Positions 1 to 8,638 are shown, counted from the first letter of the stretch. The stretch is 64,000 bases of DNA from Roseovarius aestuariivivens (GCF_004761875.1 NZ_SJEY01000010.1:80760-144759), one strand, 5' to 3'. Made by a program: numbers and translations. The notes: generated by a model not told the origin, from the sequence alone.

Positions 1-779
1 TCCCCGAGGTCATGACCGGCATCACCGAGGTGCTGGAGGAAACCGGGCTGCAGCCGGTGGTGGGCGTGACCGGATACCTGCCGGAAAAAGAGGAAAAGGT
101 GCTTTACGAGATGCTGTCGTGGCGGCCCTCGGGCGTGATCCTCGCGGGGCTGGAGCATTCGGACGCGGCCCGCGCCATGCTGCGCGGCGCGGGGATCCCG
201 GTGGTCGAGATCATGGATGTCGACGGCACGCCGGTTGATTCCGTCGTGGGCATCTCGCACCGGCGCGCCGGACAGCAGATGGCGCAGGCGATCGTGCAGG
301 CGGGCTATCGCAAGATCGCGTTCCTGGGCACCAAGATGCTGCTCGATCACCGGGCGCGCAAACGGTTCGAGGGCTTCACCGAGGCGCTGGCCAAGGCGGG
401 CGTCGAGGTGGCCGACAGCGAGTTCTATTCGGGCGGCTCGGCGCTGGCCAAGGGGCGCGAGATGACGCGCGATGTGCTGGCGCGCACGCCGGATCTGGAT
501 TTCATCTATTATTCCAATGACCTGATCGGCGCGGGCGGCCTGCTGTACCTGCTGGAGCAGGGCATCGACATCCCTGGCACGATGGGGCTGGCCGGGTTCA
601 ACGGAGTGAACCTTCTGCGCGGTCTGCCGCGCGAGCTGGCCTCGATGGATTCGTGCCGCCACGAGATCGGGCGGCTGGCTGCCGAGATGATCGTGGAGCG
701 CGCGCAGAAGGGCGGTGCGCCCAAGCGCATCGTGCTGGAGCCGCGGATTTCGCACGGCGACACGCTGCGCCACGGCTGA
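1..779 (+). CDS. LacI-family transcriptional regulator, C-terminal part (5' truncated by window)
   Basis: The reading frame is open from base 3 and ends in TGA at 777-779; the true start lies upstream of the window, so the N-terminal DNA-binding helix-turn-helix is not seen. What remains is a periplasmic-binding-protein-like effector domain of the LacI/GalR type. It has the typical RP-x-GVILAG segment, an AG-YRKIAFLG strand-turn, a DFIYYSNDLIGAGG segment and a C-terminal VLEPRISHGDT tail. The nearest recognisable subgroup is the gluconate/sugar-acid type (GntR-like), so the effector is probably a sugar or sugar acid. A 3-hydroxyisobutyrate-dehydrogenase-family gene follows about 100 bases downstream on the same strand and may be a target. 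The family call is firm; the ligand is not known. Confidence 0.85.
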   Translation, partial: PEVMTGITEVLEETGLQPVVGVTGYLPEKEEKVLYEMLSWRPSGVILAGLEHSDAARAMLRGAGIPVVEIMDVDGTPVDSVVGISHRRAGQQMAQAIVQAGYRKIAFLGTKMLLDHRARKRFEGFTEALAKAGVEVADSEFYSGGSALAKGREMTRDVLARTPDLDFIYYSNDLIGAGGLLYLLEQGIDIPGTMGLAGFNGVNLLRGLPRELASMDSCRHEIGRLAAEMIVERAQKGGAPKRIVLEPRISHGDTLRHG

Positions 780-882
780 GGTCGCAAACGCGCCCCTCTC
801 TCTGCGATTGGGTCGTTTCCGGACCAGACCTGGTGCGCCCGTGGGCCAAGGATGGCCGGACGGACAAGCGCGGGAGAACGCC

Positions 883-1830
883 ATGAAAGTCGGGTTTATC
901 GGTCTGGGCAATGTCGGCGGCAAGCTGTCGGGGTCGCTCTTGCGCAACGGGGTGGATCTGCAGGTGCATGACCTAGACCCGGCCCTGGTCGAAGGGTTTG
1001 TGGCGCGTGGCGCGACTGCGGGGGGAAGCCCGCTGGCGATGATGCAGGCCTGCGATATCGTCATCACCTGTCTGCCAAACCCGGCCGCATCCTCGGCCGT
1101 GATGGACGAAATGCTGCCGGCGGTGCGCGACGGCAAGACATGGTTGGAGATGTCCACGACCGACGCCGCCGAGGTCAAACGGCTTGGCGAAAAGGTGATC
1201 GAGATGGGCGGCGCGGCGGTGGATTGTCCGGTCTCGGGCGGCTGTCACCGGGCCGACACGGGCAATATCGCCATCTTCGCGGGCTGTGATCGCGCCACGT
1301 TCGAACGAATCCTGCCGGTGCTGACGGTCATGGGGCGCCGGGTGTTGCACACCGGCGATCTGGGCAGCGCCTCGGTGCTCAAGGTGATCACCAATTACCT
1401 CGCCACCGCCAACCTGCTGAGCTGTTGCGAGGCGCTGGTGACGGCGGCGGGTGCGGGCATGGATCTTGCCACCGCCTATGAGGCCATCGCGATCAGTTCC
1501 GGCACGTCGTTCGTGCACGAGACGGAAAGCCAGGTCATCCTGAACGGCAGCCGGGATATCTCGTTCACGCTCGATCTGGTGAAAAAGGATATCGGTCTCT
1601 TTCAGGACGTGGCCGACCGCGCGGGCGTGCCGCTGGAACTGAACCCGCTGATGCAGCGCATCATCGAGGACGGCATCGCACGCTTCGGCCCGCGCGAGCT
1701 GTCGCCCAACATCATCCGGCGGCTTGAAGAGGCCACCGGGCTTGATATCCGCGCGCCGGGCTTTCCGCCTTTCATGACGGATGACGAACCCGAAGAGCCG
1801 GGATACGAGGTGCGGCCGCGCACCGCCTGA
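883..1830 (+). CDS. NAD(P)-dependent oxidoreductase, 3-hydroxyisobutyrate dehydrogenase family
   Basis: 315 residues, the usual length for this beta-hydroxyacid dehydrogenase family. The N-terminal Rossmann domain has GLGNVGG at residues 7-13. The substrate-binding signature DCPVSGG is at about 114-120. The catalytic lysine is about residue 167, in the SVLKVITNYL segment, and an all-helical C-terminal domain follows. The ATG at 883 was chosen because it begins the Rossmann strand (MKVGFIGLG) and is preceded by a GGGAGAA ribosome site; the longer open frame upstream has no family similarity. Members oxidise 3-hydroxyisobutyrate or reduce tartronate semialdehyde, among others. The adjacent LacI-type regulator suggests a carbohydrate or sugar-acid role, but the substrate cannot be read from the sequence. 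Confidence 0.88.
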   Translation: MKVGFIGLGNVGGKLSGSLLRNGVDLQVHDLDPALVEGFVARGATAGGSPLAMMQACDIVITCLPNPAASSAVMDEMLPAVRDGKTWLEMSTTDAAEVKRLGEKVIEMGGAAVDCPVSGGCHRADTGNIAIFAGCDRATFERILPVLTVMGRRVLHTGDLGSASVLKVITNYLATANLLSCCEALVTAAGAGMDLATAYEAIAISSGTSFVHETESQVILNGSRDISFTLDLVKKDIGLFQDVADRAGVPLELNPLMQRIIEDGIARFGPRELSPNIIRRLEEATGLDIRAPGFPPFMTDDEPEEPGYEVRPRTA

Positions 1831-1882
1831 CACTGCCCCCCGCGCGTTAACCCATCGGGGTCCGGCCTGTGGTAGGATTTGG

Positions 1883-1913
1883 AAACAATTAACCATGTGA
1901 CCGGTTATTGTTT
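1883..1913. promoter_or_regulatory. Inverted repeat upstream of RTX-repeat gene
   Basis: AAACAATTAACC (1883-1894) and GGTTATTGTTT (1903-1913) are complementary apart from one extra T in the left arm, separated by 8 bases. It lies about 55 bases before the ATG at 1969, in an AT-rich patch of an otherwise GC-rich region, and could be an operator. No regulator can be assigned. Confidence 0.4.
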
Positions 1914-1968
1914 GACCGAATGGCCCAGCTGTGACCACCTTTCGACGGGGTAGTGTGGACGAAAGCGG

Positions 1969-2967
1969 ATGTTTCTTCTCGCAGGGATGATGGGCATGAT
2001 GGCCGTGGGCGCGGCGGCGCTTTGGGGTCTTGAAGACGTGGGTGCCGTGCGCGAGGAACCCGAGGACGACACCGCAGAGACCGCGCGGGATACGCAAGAG
2101 CCGGCACAGGCCGGCAGCGCGTCGATCATGGACATCGCGACCGCGACAGATCCCGAGACCGATCCAGAGGGCGACGACTGGACCGTGCAAACCGGCACAG
2201 TGACCGCCGACACCATGACCGGGACCGCGATCAACGATTTTCTCAACGGCTATGACGGTGACGACACGATCGACGGCGCGGGTGGATCCGACGCGCTGCG
2301 CGGCGGTGGCGGCGCGGATGACCTGTCGGGCGGCGATGGCGACGACAGTCTGCACGGCGAGGCTGGCGCGGACAGGCTGAGCGGGGGCGAGGGCGCGGAT
2401 TCCCTTTACGGGCATGGCGGTGACGACGCGCTGGACGGCGGCGCGGGCGACGACAGCCTGTCGGCGGGACAGGGCGACGACACGCTTGAGGGCGGCGACG
2501 GGAACGACGCGCTGCACGGCTATCTGGGCAATGACAGCCTTGATGGCGGGGCAGGCGCGGACACGCTTTTCGGCGGGTACGGCAACGACATGCTGACCGG
2601 GCGCGAAGCCGGTGCTGACGCGGTTCAGGCGACGGATTACCTCAATGGCGGTCCCGGCGACGATGTTCTTGTCGCGGGCGGCGGTGACATCGTCACCGGT
2701 GGGGCGGGCGCGGATCAGGTCGTGCTGGGCGATTGGCTTTCGCAGGCGCATCAGGCCGAAGTGGTCGATTTCTCGACCGAGGAAGACAGCCTTGTGGTGC
2801 TGTTCGACGACACCGAGGACCCCGATCCGGAGCTGAGCGTGGAACAGGACGAGGAGGACACGGCCCTGCACCGCGTGCTGCTCAACGGGGTGGCCATCGC
2901 CCAGGTGCACAGCGCCGGAGGCCTGAGCCTTGACCATATCGCTCTGGTGCCGCATCAGTCTGCTTGA
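1969..2967 (+). CDS. RTX-type calcium-binding repeat protein with N-terminal hydrophobic segment
   Basis: 332 residues. Residues 1-21 form a hydrophobic Met/Ala/Gly-rich stretch that could be an uncleaved membrane anchor or export signal. An acidic linker (about 22-85) follows. Residues about 88-246 hold roughly a dozen hemolysin-type nonapeptides of the form GGxGxDxLx, the parallel beta-roll that binds calcium. The C-terminus is a short beta-rich domain ([13 protein letters not shown], then HIALV) of the kind seen at the end of type I secretion substrates. The start ATG follows a GAAAGCGG site. Classical RTX proteins lack an N-terminal hydrophobic segment, so localisation is ambiguous: type I secreted or inner-membrane anchored. 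No type I exporter genes are nearby. Function unknown beyond likely calcium binding. Confidence 0.85.
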   Translation: MFLLAGMMGMMAVGAAALWGLEDVGAVREEPEDDTAETARDTQEPAQAGSASIMDIATATDPETDPEGDDWTVQTGTVTADTMTGTAINDFLNGYDGDDTIDGAGGSDALRGGGGADDLSGGDGDDSLHGEAGADRLSGGEGADSLYGHGGDDALDGGAGDDSLSAGQGDDTLEGGDGNDALHGYLGNDSLDGGAGADTLFGGYGNDMLTGREAGADAVQATDYLNGGPGDDVLVAGGGDIVTGGAGADQVVLGDWLSQAHQAEVVDFSTEEDSLVVLFDDTEDPDPELSVEQDEEDTALHRVLLNGVAIAQVHSAGGLSLDHIALVPHQSA

Positions 2968-3140
2968 CGGGGCCGCCTGACGCGCCCCCGTGAGACGGCA
3001 ATCTATTGCCGCTTCCCTTTCAGCGCCGAATCTCCTATACGCCCGCAACCGCCGCAGACGAACCGCGGCGTCTCCCACAGGACCTTGCTGGACGACATCC
3101 CGGCTTGCGCCCTTCACCCTTGACCCGAAAGGAGACCCCG

Positions 3141-3410
3141 ATGTCGATTACTGTTGAAGAAAAAGCCCGCGTGATGAAGGACTTCGCGACCAAGGAAGGC
3201 GACACCGGTTCGCCCGAGGTTCAGGTCGCCATCCTCACCTCACGCATCTCGACACTGACCGAGCATTTCAAGACCCACAAGAAGGACAACCACGGCCGCC
3301 GTGGCCTTCTCAAGATGGTCGCCCAGCGCCGCAAGCTGCTGGATTACCTCAAAGCCAAGGACGAGGCCCGCTACCTCGACCTGATCAAGCGCCTCGGCAT
3401 CCGCCGCTAA
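3141..3410 (+). CDS. rpsO: 30S ribosomal protein S15
   Basis: 89 residues, the canonical S15 length, starting [16 protein letters not shown] and ending KRLGIRR. The conserved [12 protein letters not shown] and [11 protein letters not shown] segments, which contact the 16S rRNA central domain and helix h22, are present. The ATG at 3141 is preceded by AAAGGAGACCCC, a strong ribosome site; the longer upstream open frame is not S15-like. S15 assembles early into the 30S platform. The gene sits upstream of pnp as in many bacteria, but here a GNAT gene and a strong intrinsic terminator separate the two, so pnp is probably transcribed from its own promoter. Confidence 0.98.
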   Translation: MSITVEEKARVMKDFATKEGDTGSPEVQVAILTSRISTLTEHFKTHKKDNHGRRGLLKMVAQRRKLLDYLKAKDEARYLDLIKRLGIRR

Positions 3411-3433
3411 GCCGCGCCAGATAAACGTTTTGC

Positions 3434-3470
3434 ACGGCGTCTGCCCTTCCGGGCAGGCGCCGTTCTTCTT
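3434..3470 (+). terminator. Rho-independent terminator of rpsO
   Basis: ACGGCGTCTGCCC (3434-3446) pairs with GGGCAGGCGCCGT (3451-3463), including one T-G wobble, around a TTCC loop, and is followed by TTCTTCTT. It starts 24 bases after the rpsO stop. Confidence 0.9.
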
Positions 3471-3604
3471 GGCACTTGTCCATCGCCGCACCCCGAGAAA
3501 AGCTGCGCGCAGAGTGCATAGCTCACTTGCGCAGCCAGTGATTGTTTCACGCGTGCAAAGTCTTACCTTGGATGGCAAGGGAGGACAGGCAAGCGGAGCA
3601 AGCG

Positions 3605-4204
3605 ATGCAGTCCTTTCTCAGGCAACTGAAAACCCTATTCGCACCGATGCAGGCTGTTGGCCATCCCGCGTCCGGCGCGCCGACGCAGGGACATGGCCTT
3701 GCCTTGCCCGAAATCCTGCGCCGTCCGCTGCGGCGTCTTGTGGCCCGGCTGAGCCGGCAGGTCGCGCTTGGGCCAGATGACACCGGGCGCATCATCGCGC
3801 ATTATACCGCCCTTTCGGTCACGGATCGAACGGCGCGCTTTCACGGCATCATGACCGCCCAGGCCATCGCGGACCGCTATTGCACGCTCGACTGGACCCG
3901 CGCGCGCTTTCTCGGGATCACGTTTTTCGGACGTCTCTTGGCCCTGGCCGAGATCGGCGATTTCGGCGATGCCCACGAACCGGGCAGCGAGATCGCGGTG
4001 TCGGTCCTGCGCGGCTGGCAAGGGGTCCATCTGGGCGAGCGCGTCCTGCGGGCCGCCCTGCGCGATGTCAACGCGGTGCATCACCTGCCCGCCCATGCGA
4101 TCACCCGGCGCGACAACATCCGCTTCATCCGTCTGGCGCACAAGCTGGGGGCGACGGGCCGCGTGGCGGATGGCGAATACGATGCGGTCTTCGCCGCGCG
4201 CTGA
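3605..4204 (+). CDS. GNAT-family N-acetyltransferase-like protein between rpsO and pnp
   Basis: 199 residues from the ATG at 3605 (GCGGAG six bases upstream). The C-terminal half (about residues 65-195) has the GNAT pattern. A central strand, EIAVSV (129-134), is followed by the acetyl-CoA pyrophosphate loop region WQGVHLGERVL (139-149). A late R-x-N-x-x-F-x-x-LA-x-KLG motif (169-182) is typical of GNAT helices near the active site. The N-terminal 60 residues are basic and unassigned. The substrate is unknown. An ATG further upstream at 3542 is possible but lacks a good ribosome site. Confidence 0.65.
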   Translation: MQSFLRQLKTLFAPMQAVGHPASGAPTQGHGLALPEILRRPLRRLVARLSRQVALGPDDTGRIIAHYTALSVTDRTARFHGIMTAQAIADRYCTLDWTRARFLGITFFGRLLALAEIGDFGDAHEPGSEIAVSVLRGWQGVHLGERVLRAALRDVNAVHHLPAHAITRRDNIRFIRLAHKLGATGRVADGEYDAVFAAR

Positions 4205-4347
4205 GAAGGCCGCGGCGCCGGGCGGCGCGGCATGCCCGCGCGCCCCGGGATTTTCAGGGTTTCAAAATCGCCCGCTTTCCTGTAACGGCAATCCCATCTG
4301 AAACGTGACGCCTTAGACCCCGGCGCATGGCATGGTAGACAGGGGTC

Positions 4348-4405
4348 GGCGGCAATGGGGCCGCCAATGAAACGGAGGACCCGGGATACGCCCGGGAGTG
4401 CCTCC
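4348..4405 (+). promoter_or_regulatory. pnp leader with two consecutive stem-loops
   Basis: GGCGGC (4348-4353) pairs with GCCGCC (4360-4365). Immediately after, GGAGG (4374-4378) pairs with CCTCC (4401-4405) enclosing CCCGGG-ATACG-CCCGGG (4380-4396). The second structure ends 22 bases before the pnp ATG. In enterobacteria the pnp leader forms a long RNase III-cleaved duplex used in autoregulation; a comparable role here is inference. Confidence 0.5.
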
Positions 4406-4426
4406 AGCCAGGACACCGATAGATAC

Positions 4427-6562
4427 ATGTTCAACGAAGTGAAAAAATCCATCCAGTGGGGCGAGGAAACGCTGACACTGGAAACGGGCAAGGTTGCCCG
4501 TCAGGCAGACGGGTCTGTCATCGCCACGCTGGGCGAAACCACCGTCATGGCGAACGTGACGTTCGCCAAGCAACCGCGTGAGGGACAGGACTTCTTCCCG
4601 CTCACGGTCCACTACCAGGAAAAATACTATGCCGCGGGCAAGGTGCCCGGCGGCTTCTTCAAGCGCGAGGCGCGTCCGACCGAGAAAGAGACGCTGACCG
4701 CGCGTCTGATCGACCGTCCGATCCGCCCGCTGTTCGTGCCGGGCTTCAAGAACGAAGTGCTGGTGATGTGCACCGTGCTGAGCCATGACCTCGTCAATGA
4801 CCCCGACATGGTCGCGATGATCGCGGCATCGGCGGCGCTGACGATTTCGGGCGCGCCCTTCATGGGCCCGATCGCGGGCTGCCGCGTGGGCTATAGCGAC
4901 GGCGAATACGTGCTGAACCCCGATGTCGAGGACATGCACGACCTGCGCAACAACCCCGAGCAGCGGCTCGACCTGGTTGTCGCGGGCACGAAGAATGCCG
5001 TGATGATGGTCGAATCCGAGGCCTACGAGTTGACTGAAGAGGAGATGCTGGGCGCGGTTACCTTCGCGCACGAGCAGATCCAGCCGGTGATCGACCTGAT
5101 CATCGATCTGGCCGAAGAATCGGCGAAAGAGCCGTTCGACTTCCAGCCGCCGGATTATTCCGACCTTTACGAGGCCGTGAAGGCCGCCGGCGAGCAGAAG
5201 ATGCGCGACGCCTACGCCATCACCGACAAGCAGGAGCGCACCAGCGCCGTGGCCGCGGTGAAGGAAGAGATCAAGGCAGCTCTCTCGGAAGAGCAGCTTG
5301 AGGATCCCAACCTCGGCTCGGCTCTCAAGAAGCTGGAATCCGGCGTTCTGCGCGGTGACGTGGTCAAGAACGGCCGCCGCATCGACGGTCGCGCGCTCGA
5401 TCAAGTCCGGCCGATCGTGGCCGAAACCGGCATCCTGCCGCGCACGCATGGTTCGGCGCTGTTCACCCGCGGTGAGACGCAGGGCCTTGTGGTCACGACG
5501 CTGGGCACCGGCGATGACGAACAGATCATCGACGCGCTGCACGGCAATTTCCGCTCGAACTTCCTGCTGCACTACAACTTCCCGCCCTATTCGGTCGGCG
5601 AAGCCGGGCGCGTCGGCCCTCCGGGACGGCGTGAGATCGGTCACGGCAAGCTGGCGTGGCGCGCGCTGCAGGCAGTTCTGCCGGCCCCCACCGATTTCCC
5701 CTACACCATCCGCGTTGTGTCCGAGATCACGGAATCGAACGGATCCAGCTCCATGGCGTCTGTCTGTGGCGGATCGCTGTCGATGATGGATGCGGGCGTG
5801 CCGCTCAAGGCGCCGGTCGCGGGCGTGGCCATGGGTCTCGTGCTTGAAGACGACGGATCCTACGGCATCCTGACCGACATCCTGGGCGACGAGGACCACC
5901 TTGGCGATATGGATTTCAAGGTGGCGGGGACCGAGAACGGGATCACCTCGCTGCAGATGGACATCAAGGTCGCGGGCATCACGCCCGAGATCATGAAAAC
6001 CGCCCTGGCCCAGGCCAAGGACGGCCGGATGCATATCCTGGGCGAGATGAACAAGGCGCTTTCGAGCGCCGGTGAATTCTCGATCCACGCGCCGCGCATC
6101 GAAACCATGCAGATCCCGACCGACAAGATCCGTGAAGTCATTGGCTCGGGCGGCAAGGTGATCCGCGAGATCGTCGAGGTTTCGGGCGCCAAGGTCGACA
6201 TCAACGATGAGGGCATCATCAAGATCGCCTCGCCCAACGGCGACGCCATCCAGAAGGCCTATGACATGATCCACTCGATCGTGGCCGAGCCGGAAGAGGG
6301 CAAGATCTACAAGGGCACCGTCGTCAAGATCGTCGATTTCGGCGCCTTCGTGAACTTCTTCGGCAAGCGCGACGGCCTTGTGCACGTGAGCCAGATCGAG
6401 AACCGCCGCCTGAACCATCCCTCGGATGTGCTCAAGGAAGGCCAGGAGGTCTGGGTCAAACTGCTGGGCTTTGATGACCGCGGCAAGGTCCGCCTGTCGA
6501 TGAAAGTCGTCGACCAGGAGACCGGCGAGGAAGTCAAGAAAGAGGCAGAAGCCGAAGGGTAA
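4427..6562 (+). CDS. pnp: Polyribonucleotide nucleotidyltransferase (polynucleotide phosphorylase)
   Basis: 711 residues, normal for PNPase. Two RNase PH-like domains (about 1-230 and 310-540) flank an all-alpha linker. The second carries the FFRSNF-like and [15 protein letters not shown] phosphorolysis segments and the conserved SNGSSSMA loop. A KH domain starts at about residue 555, with its GxxG loop in [10 protein letters not shown]-terminal S1 domain begins about 624 ([17 protein letters not shown]) and binds RNA. The enzyme degrades RNA 3' to 5' with phosphate and is a degradosome component. The ATG at 4427 gives the usual MFNEVKKSI start; 24 extra upstream codons are not conserved in the family. 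A clear intrinsic terminator follows the stop. Confidence 0.98.
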   Translation: MFNEVKKSIQWGEETLTLETGKVARQADGSVIATLGETTVMANVTFAKQPREGQDFFPLTVHYQEKYYAAGKVPGGFFKREARPTEKETLTARLIDRPIRPLFVPGFKNEVLVMCTVLSHDLVNDPDMVAMIAASAALTISGAPFMGPIAGCRVGYSDGEYVLNPDVEDMHDLRNNPEQRLDLVVAGTKNAVMMVESEAYELTEEEMLGAVTFAHEQIQPVIDLIIDLAEESAKEPFDFQPPDYSDLYEAVKAAGEQKMRDAYAITDKQERTSAVAAVKEEIKAALSEEQLEDPNLGSALKKLESGVLRGDVVKNGRRIDGRALDQVRPIVAETGILPRTHGSALFTRGETQGLVVTTLGTGDDEQIIDALHGNFRSNFLLHYNFPPYSVGEAGRVGPPGRREIGHGKLAWRALQAVLPAPTDFPYTIRVVSEITESNGSSSMASVCGGSLSMMDAGVPLKAPVAGVAMGLVLEDDGSYGILTDILGDEDHLGDMDFKVAGTENGITSLQMDIKVAGITPEIMKTALAQAKDGRMHILGEMNKALSSAGEFSIHAPRIETMQIPTDKIREVIGSGGKVIREIVEVSGAKVDINDEGIIKIASPNGDAIQKAYDMIHSIVAEPEEGKIYKGTVVKIVDFGAFVNFFGKRDGLVHVSQIENRRLNHPSDVLKEGQEVWVKLLGFDDRGKVRLSMKVVDQETGEEVKKEAEAEG

Positions 6563-6585
6563 TTTCGGCTTTCCTAAAGACAGGA

Positions 6586-6612
6586 CCCCGGCGGTAACGC
6601 CGGGGTTTTTTT
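6586..6612 (+). terminator. Rho-independent terminator of pnp
   Basis: CCCCGGCG (6586-6593), loop GTAA, CGCCGGGG (6598-6605), then seven T residues (6606-6612). A perfect 8-bp GC stem, 24 bases after the pnp stop. Confidence 0.95.
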
Positions 6613-6720
6613 ATGGCGATTCGTAACGTAGCGTCACGCGGGGACGGCCCCAAAAGTCAGGTTTTCCTTACGGGACAGGTCCGTTTGTTTTTCCCATGTA
6701 GCGGGCAACGATCCGCGCAC

Positions 6721-6726
6721 TATAAC
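6721..6726 (+). promoter_or_regulatory. Candidate -10 element of the intergenic small RNA
   Basis: TATAAC matches the sigma-70 -10 consensus at five of six positions and sits in the only AT-rich step of this intergenic region. No strong -35 is seen at 16-18 bases upstream, so activity is uncertain. Confidence 0.35.
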
Positions 6727-6732
6727 AACCAA

Positions 6733-6815
6733 GAGAAGCGGATCCGGTCGCGCCACCACTCACGGACTATCCGGCGCACCGCGGGGAGCCCCGGCAGACG
6801 TGCCGGGGCTTTTCT
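6733..6815 (+). ncRNA. Candidate small regulatory RNA between pnp and the Lrp-type gene
   Basis: About 83 nt, bounded by a TATAAC box at 6721-6726 and an intrinsic terminator at 6788-6815, in an intergenic stretch downstream of the pnp terminator with no plausible plus-strand gene. The predicted 5' part folds: CGGT plus GCGCC (6745-6754, C6749 bulged) pairs with GGCGC plus ACCG (6773-6781). This leaves an 18-nt loop (6755-6772) rich in A, C and U. A 9-bp terminator hairpin follows. A stem-loop with an accessible loop plus a terminator is typical of bacterial trans-acting sRNAs. No named sRNA family is recognised; the 5' end is a guess from the -10 box. Confidence 0.45.
6788..6815 (+). terminator. 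Orphan Rho-independent terminator (plus strand)
   Basis: GCCCCGGCA (6788-6796), loop GACG, TGCCGGGGC (6801-6809), then TTTTCT. The T-tract fits only plus-strand transcription, so it does not serve the minus-strand Lrp-type gene that ends at 6825. pnp already has its own terminator 176 bases earlier. Confidence 0.85.
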
Positions 6816-6824
6816 GTGTCCGGC

Positions 6825-7283
6825 TCAGACCGGCAGGGCGGTGGTCTGGCGCACGGTGCGCAGCGCAAAGCTTGATTGCATGGTCGAGACGCCCGGCAGC
6901 CGCGTCAGGTACTGGCGATGGATGCGTGCGAAATCCTCGGTATCCTCGACGGCCAGCTTGAGTATGTAATCCGCGGTGCCCGCCATCAGGTGGCATTCCA
7001 GCACGTCGGGGATGCGTTTCACAGCGGTCTCGAAGGCGTCCAGGATCTCTTCGGACTGGGTGCTGAGCGTCAGTTCGACGAAAACGATGGTCGGCAGACC
7101 CATGCGGCGCGGATCAAGCAGGGCGACGTAGCCCCTGATGTAACCCTCCGCCTCGAGCCGTTGCACACGGCGATGACAGGCCGAGGCCGACAGATTCACC
7201 GCCTCGGCGAGTTCGGCATTCGAGATCCGGCCGCTCTTTTGCAGAACGGCCAGAAGACGGCGATCCATCGTGTCGAGACTCAT
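6825..7283 (-). CDS. AsnC/Lrp-family transcriptional regulator
   Basis: 152 residues. An N-terminal winged helix (about 1-60: LDTMDRRLLAVLQKSGR, then the ELAEAVNLSASACHRRVQRLE recognition region) is followed by a RAM/AsnC ligand-binding domain (about 65-145) with the VLECHLMAGTADYILKL strand pair. It is divergent from alanine dehydrogenase, an arrangement in which Lrp-type proteins (AldR/BkdR style) usually control the dehydrogenase gene in response to an amino acid such as alanine. A 7-bp inverted repeat in the shared 136-base intergenic region is a candidate operator. Family call firm, target inferred from position. Confidence 0.9.
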   Translation of the reverse strand: MSLDTMDRRLLAVLQKSGRISNAELAEAVNLSASACHRRVQRLEAEGYIRGYVALLDPRRMGLPTIVFVELTLSTQSEEILDAFETAVKRIPDVLECHLMAGTADYILKLAVEDTEDFARIHRQYLTRLPGVSTMQSSFALRTVRQTTALPV

Positions 7284-7325
7284 TTTCGCAAATACCTTTC
7301 GCGGAAAAGCCGCTTAATCGTAGAT

Positions 7326-7348
7326 CCTTCGAAAGTATCAATCGAAGG
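7326..7348. promoter_or_regulatory. Candidate operator in the regulator/ald intergenic region
   Basis: CCTTCGA (7326-7332) and TCGAAGG (7342-7348) form a perfect inverted repeat with a 9-base AT-rich spacer (AAGTATCAA). A second short dyad, GCGG-AAAAG-CCGC, is at 7301-7313. Lrp-type proteins bind such 15-23 bp AT-centred dyads. Confidence 0.5.
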
Positions 7349-7419
7349 TGGCAAAAATATCAACCCGTTTGCAAGCCTGCCGGTGCATTTTGTACCCAAG
7401 TCCCAAGGAGGAAGAGACC

Positions 7420-8538
7420 ATGAAAATCGGATGCCCCACAGAAATCAAACCGCAGGAGTTCCGCGTCGGGATCACCCCGAACGCCGCCGGCGAGGCCGTG
7501 GCCCATGGCCATGAGGTGCTGATCCAGGCCGGTGCGGGCAAGGGCGCGGGGTTCGAGGACGCCGATTATACCGCCGCCGGCGCGCGCATCCTGGACACCG
7601 CCGAAGAGGTGTTTGCCACCGCCGATATGATCGTGAAGGTGAAAGAGCCCCAGGCGGTCGAGCGCAAGATGCTGCGTGAGGGGCAGCTTCTCTTTACCTA
7701 CCTGCATCTGGCACCCGACCCGGAGCAGACGAAGGACCTTCTGGAAAGCGGCTGTACCGCCATTGCCTATGAGACCGTCACAGACGATCGCGGAGGCCTG
7801 CCGCTTCTGGCGCCGATGTCCGAGGTCGCGGGCCGCCTGGCGCCGCAAGTGGGCGCCTATACCCTGCAAAAGGCCAATGGCGGGCGCGGCGTGCTGATGG
7901 GCGGCGTGCCGGGCGTTGGTCCCGCGAAGGTGCTGGTCATTGGCGGCGGTGTCGTGGGCACGCATGCCGCACGGATCGCGGCGGGGATGGGCGCGGATGT
8001 AACCGTGCTCGACCGCTCTCTGCCGCGGCTGCGCTATCTCGATGACGTCTTCGGTGACACGTTCAACACCGGGTATTCGTCCCAGGGCCTTCTGGCCGAG
8101 CATCTGGGCCAGGCCGACATGGTGATCGGTGCGGTCCTTATACCCGGGGCCGAGGCCCCCAAGCTTGTGAAGCGTGCGCAGTTCGCTGACATGAAGCCCG
8201 GCGCGGCGCTTGTCGACGTGGCCATCGACCAGGGCGGCTGTTTCGAGACCTCCAAGGCGACGACCCATGCCGATCCGATCTACGAGGTCGACGGGATCAT
8301 GCATTACTGCGTCGCCAACATGCCCGGCGCCGTGGCGCGCACCTCCACGCTGGCGCTGGGCAACGCGACCATGCCCTTCATGCTGGCGCTGGCCGACAAG
8401 GGCTGGAAACAGGCCTGTGCCGACGATCCGCATCTTCTTAACGGGCTTAACGTGCATGCCGGCCAGCTGACCTATTACGCGGTGGGCAAGGCGCTGGGGC
8501 TCGACGTGATCTCGCCGCAGAAGGTCGTGAAGGGCTGA
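7420..8538 (+). CDS. ald: Alanine dehydrogenase
   Basis: 372 residues, standard length. Catalyses the reversible NAD-dependent oxidative deamination of L-alanine to pyruvate and ammonia. The start [17 protein letters not shown] is diagnostic, and the ATG at 7420 follows AAGGAGGAAGAG. An N-terminal substrate domain contains VKVKEPQ and the catalytic histidine region TYLHLAP (about residue 95). The Rossmann motif [10 protein letters not shown] is at about 173-182. A conserved [13 protein letters not shown] strand and the [10 protein letters not shown] segment complete the fold. The divergent Lrp-type gene is its likely regulator. A strong GC-rich inverted repeat separates its end from the convergent mscL. 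Confidence 0.97.
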   Translation: MKIGCPTEIKPQEFRVGITPNAAGEAVAHGHEVLIQAGAGKGAGFEDADYTAAGARILDTAEEVFATADMIVKVKEPQAVERKMLREGQLLFTYLHLAPDPEQTKDLLESGCTAIAYETVTDDRGGLPLLAPMSEVAGRLAPQVGAYTLQKANGGRGVLMGGVPGVGPAKVLVIGGGVVGTHAARIAAGMGADVTVLDRSLPRLRYLDDVFGDTFNTGYSSQGLLAEHLGQADMVIGAVLIPGAEAPKLVKRAQFADMKPGAALVDVAIDQGGCFETSKATTHADPIYEVDGIMHYCVANMPGAVARTSTLALGNATMPFMLALADKGWKQACADDPHLLNGLNVHAGQLTYYAVGKALGLDVISPQKVVKG

Positions 8539-8570
8539 TCCGAAGGCGTGGCTGCGCCACACAGGTGAGT

Positions 8571-8605
8571 CGGGGAATGAGGGGTTCCACCCCTCAAACT
8601 CCCCG
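8571..8605. terminator. Stem-loop between convergent ald and mscL
   Basis: TGAGGGG (8578-8584) pairs with CCCCTCA (8590-8596), extended by CGGGGA (8571-8576) with TCCCCG (8600-8605) across a small internal loop. There is no clear T-tract on either side, so it may be a bidirectional or RNA-stabilising hairpin and not a classical terminator. Confidence 0.45.
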
Positions 8606-8638
8606 AGGTATTAATAGCCAGATGAAGAGGGGCCCGCG

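Noticed and set aside
973..3117. 714-codon open frame on the minus strand
   Set aside because: It is opposite the reductase and RTX genes, which have clear families. High GC creates long antisense frames; the translated sequence is low in family-like features and has no ribosome site.
4313..6418. 701-codon open frame on the minus strand
   Set aside because: Lies antisense to pnp, whose motifs are unambiguous. It is a frame shadow caused by GC-rich third codon positions.
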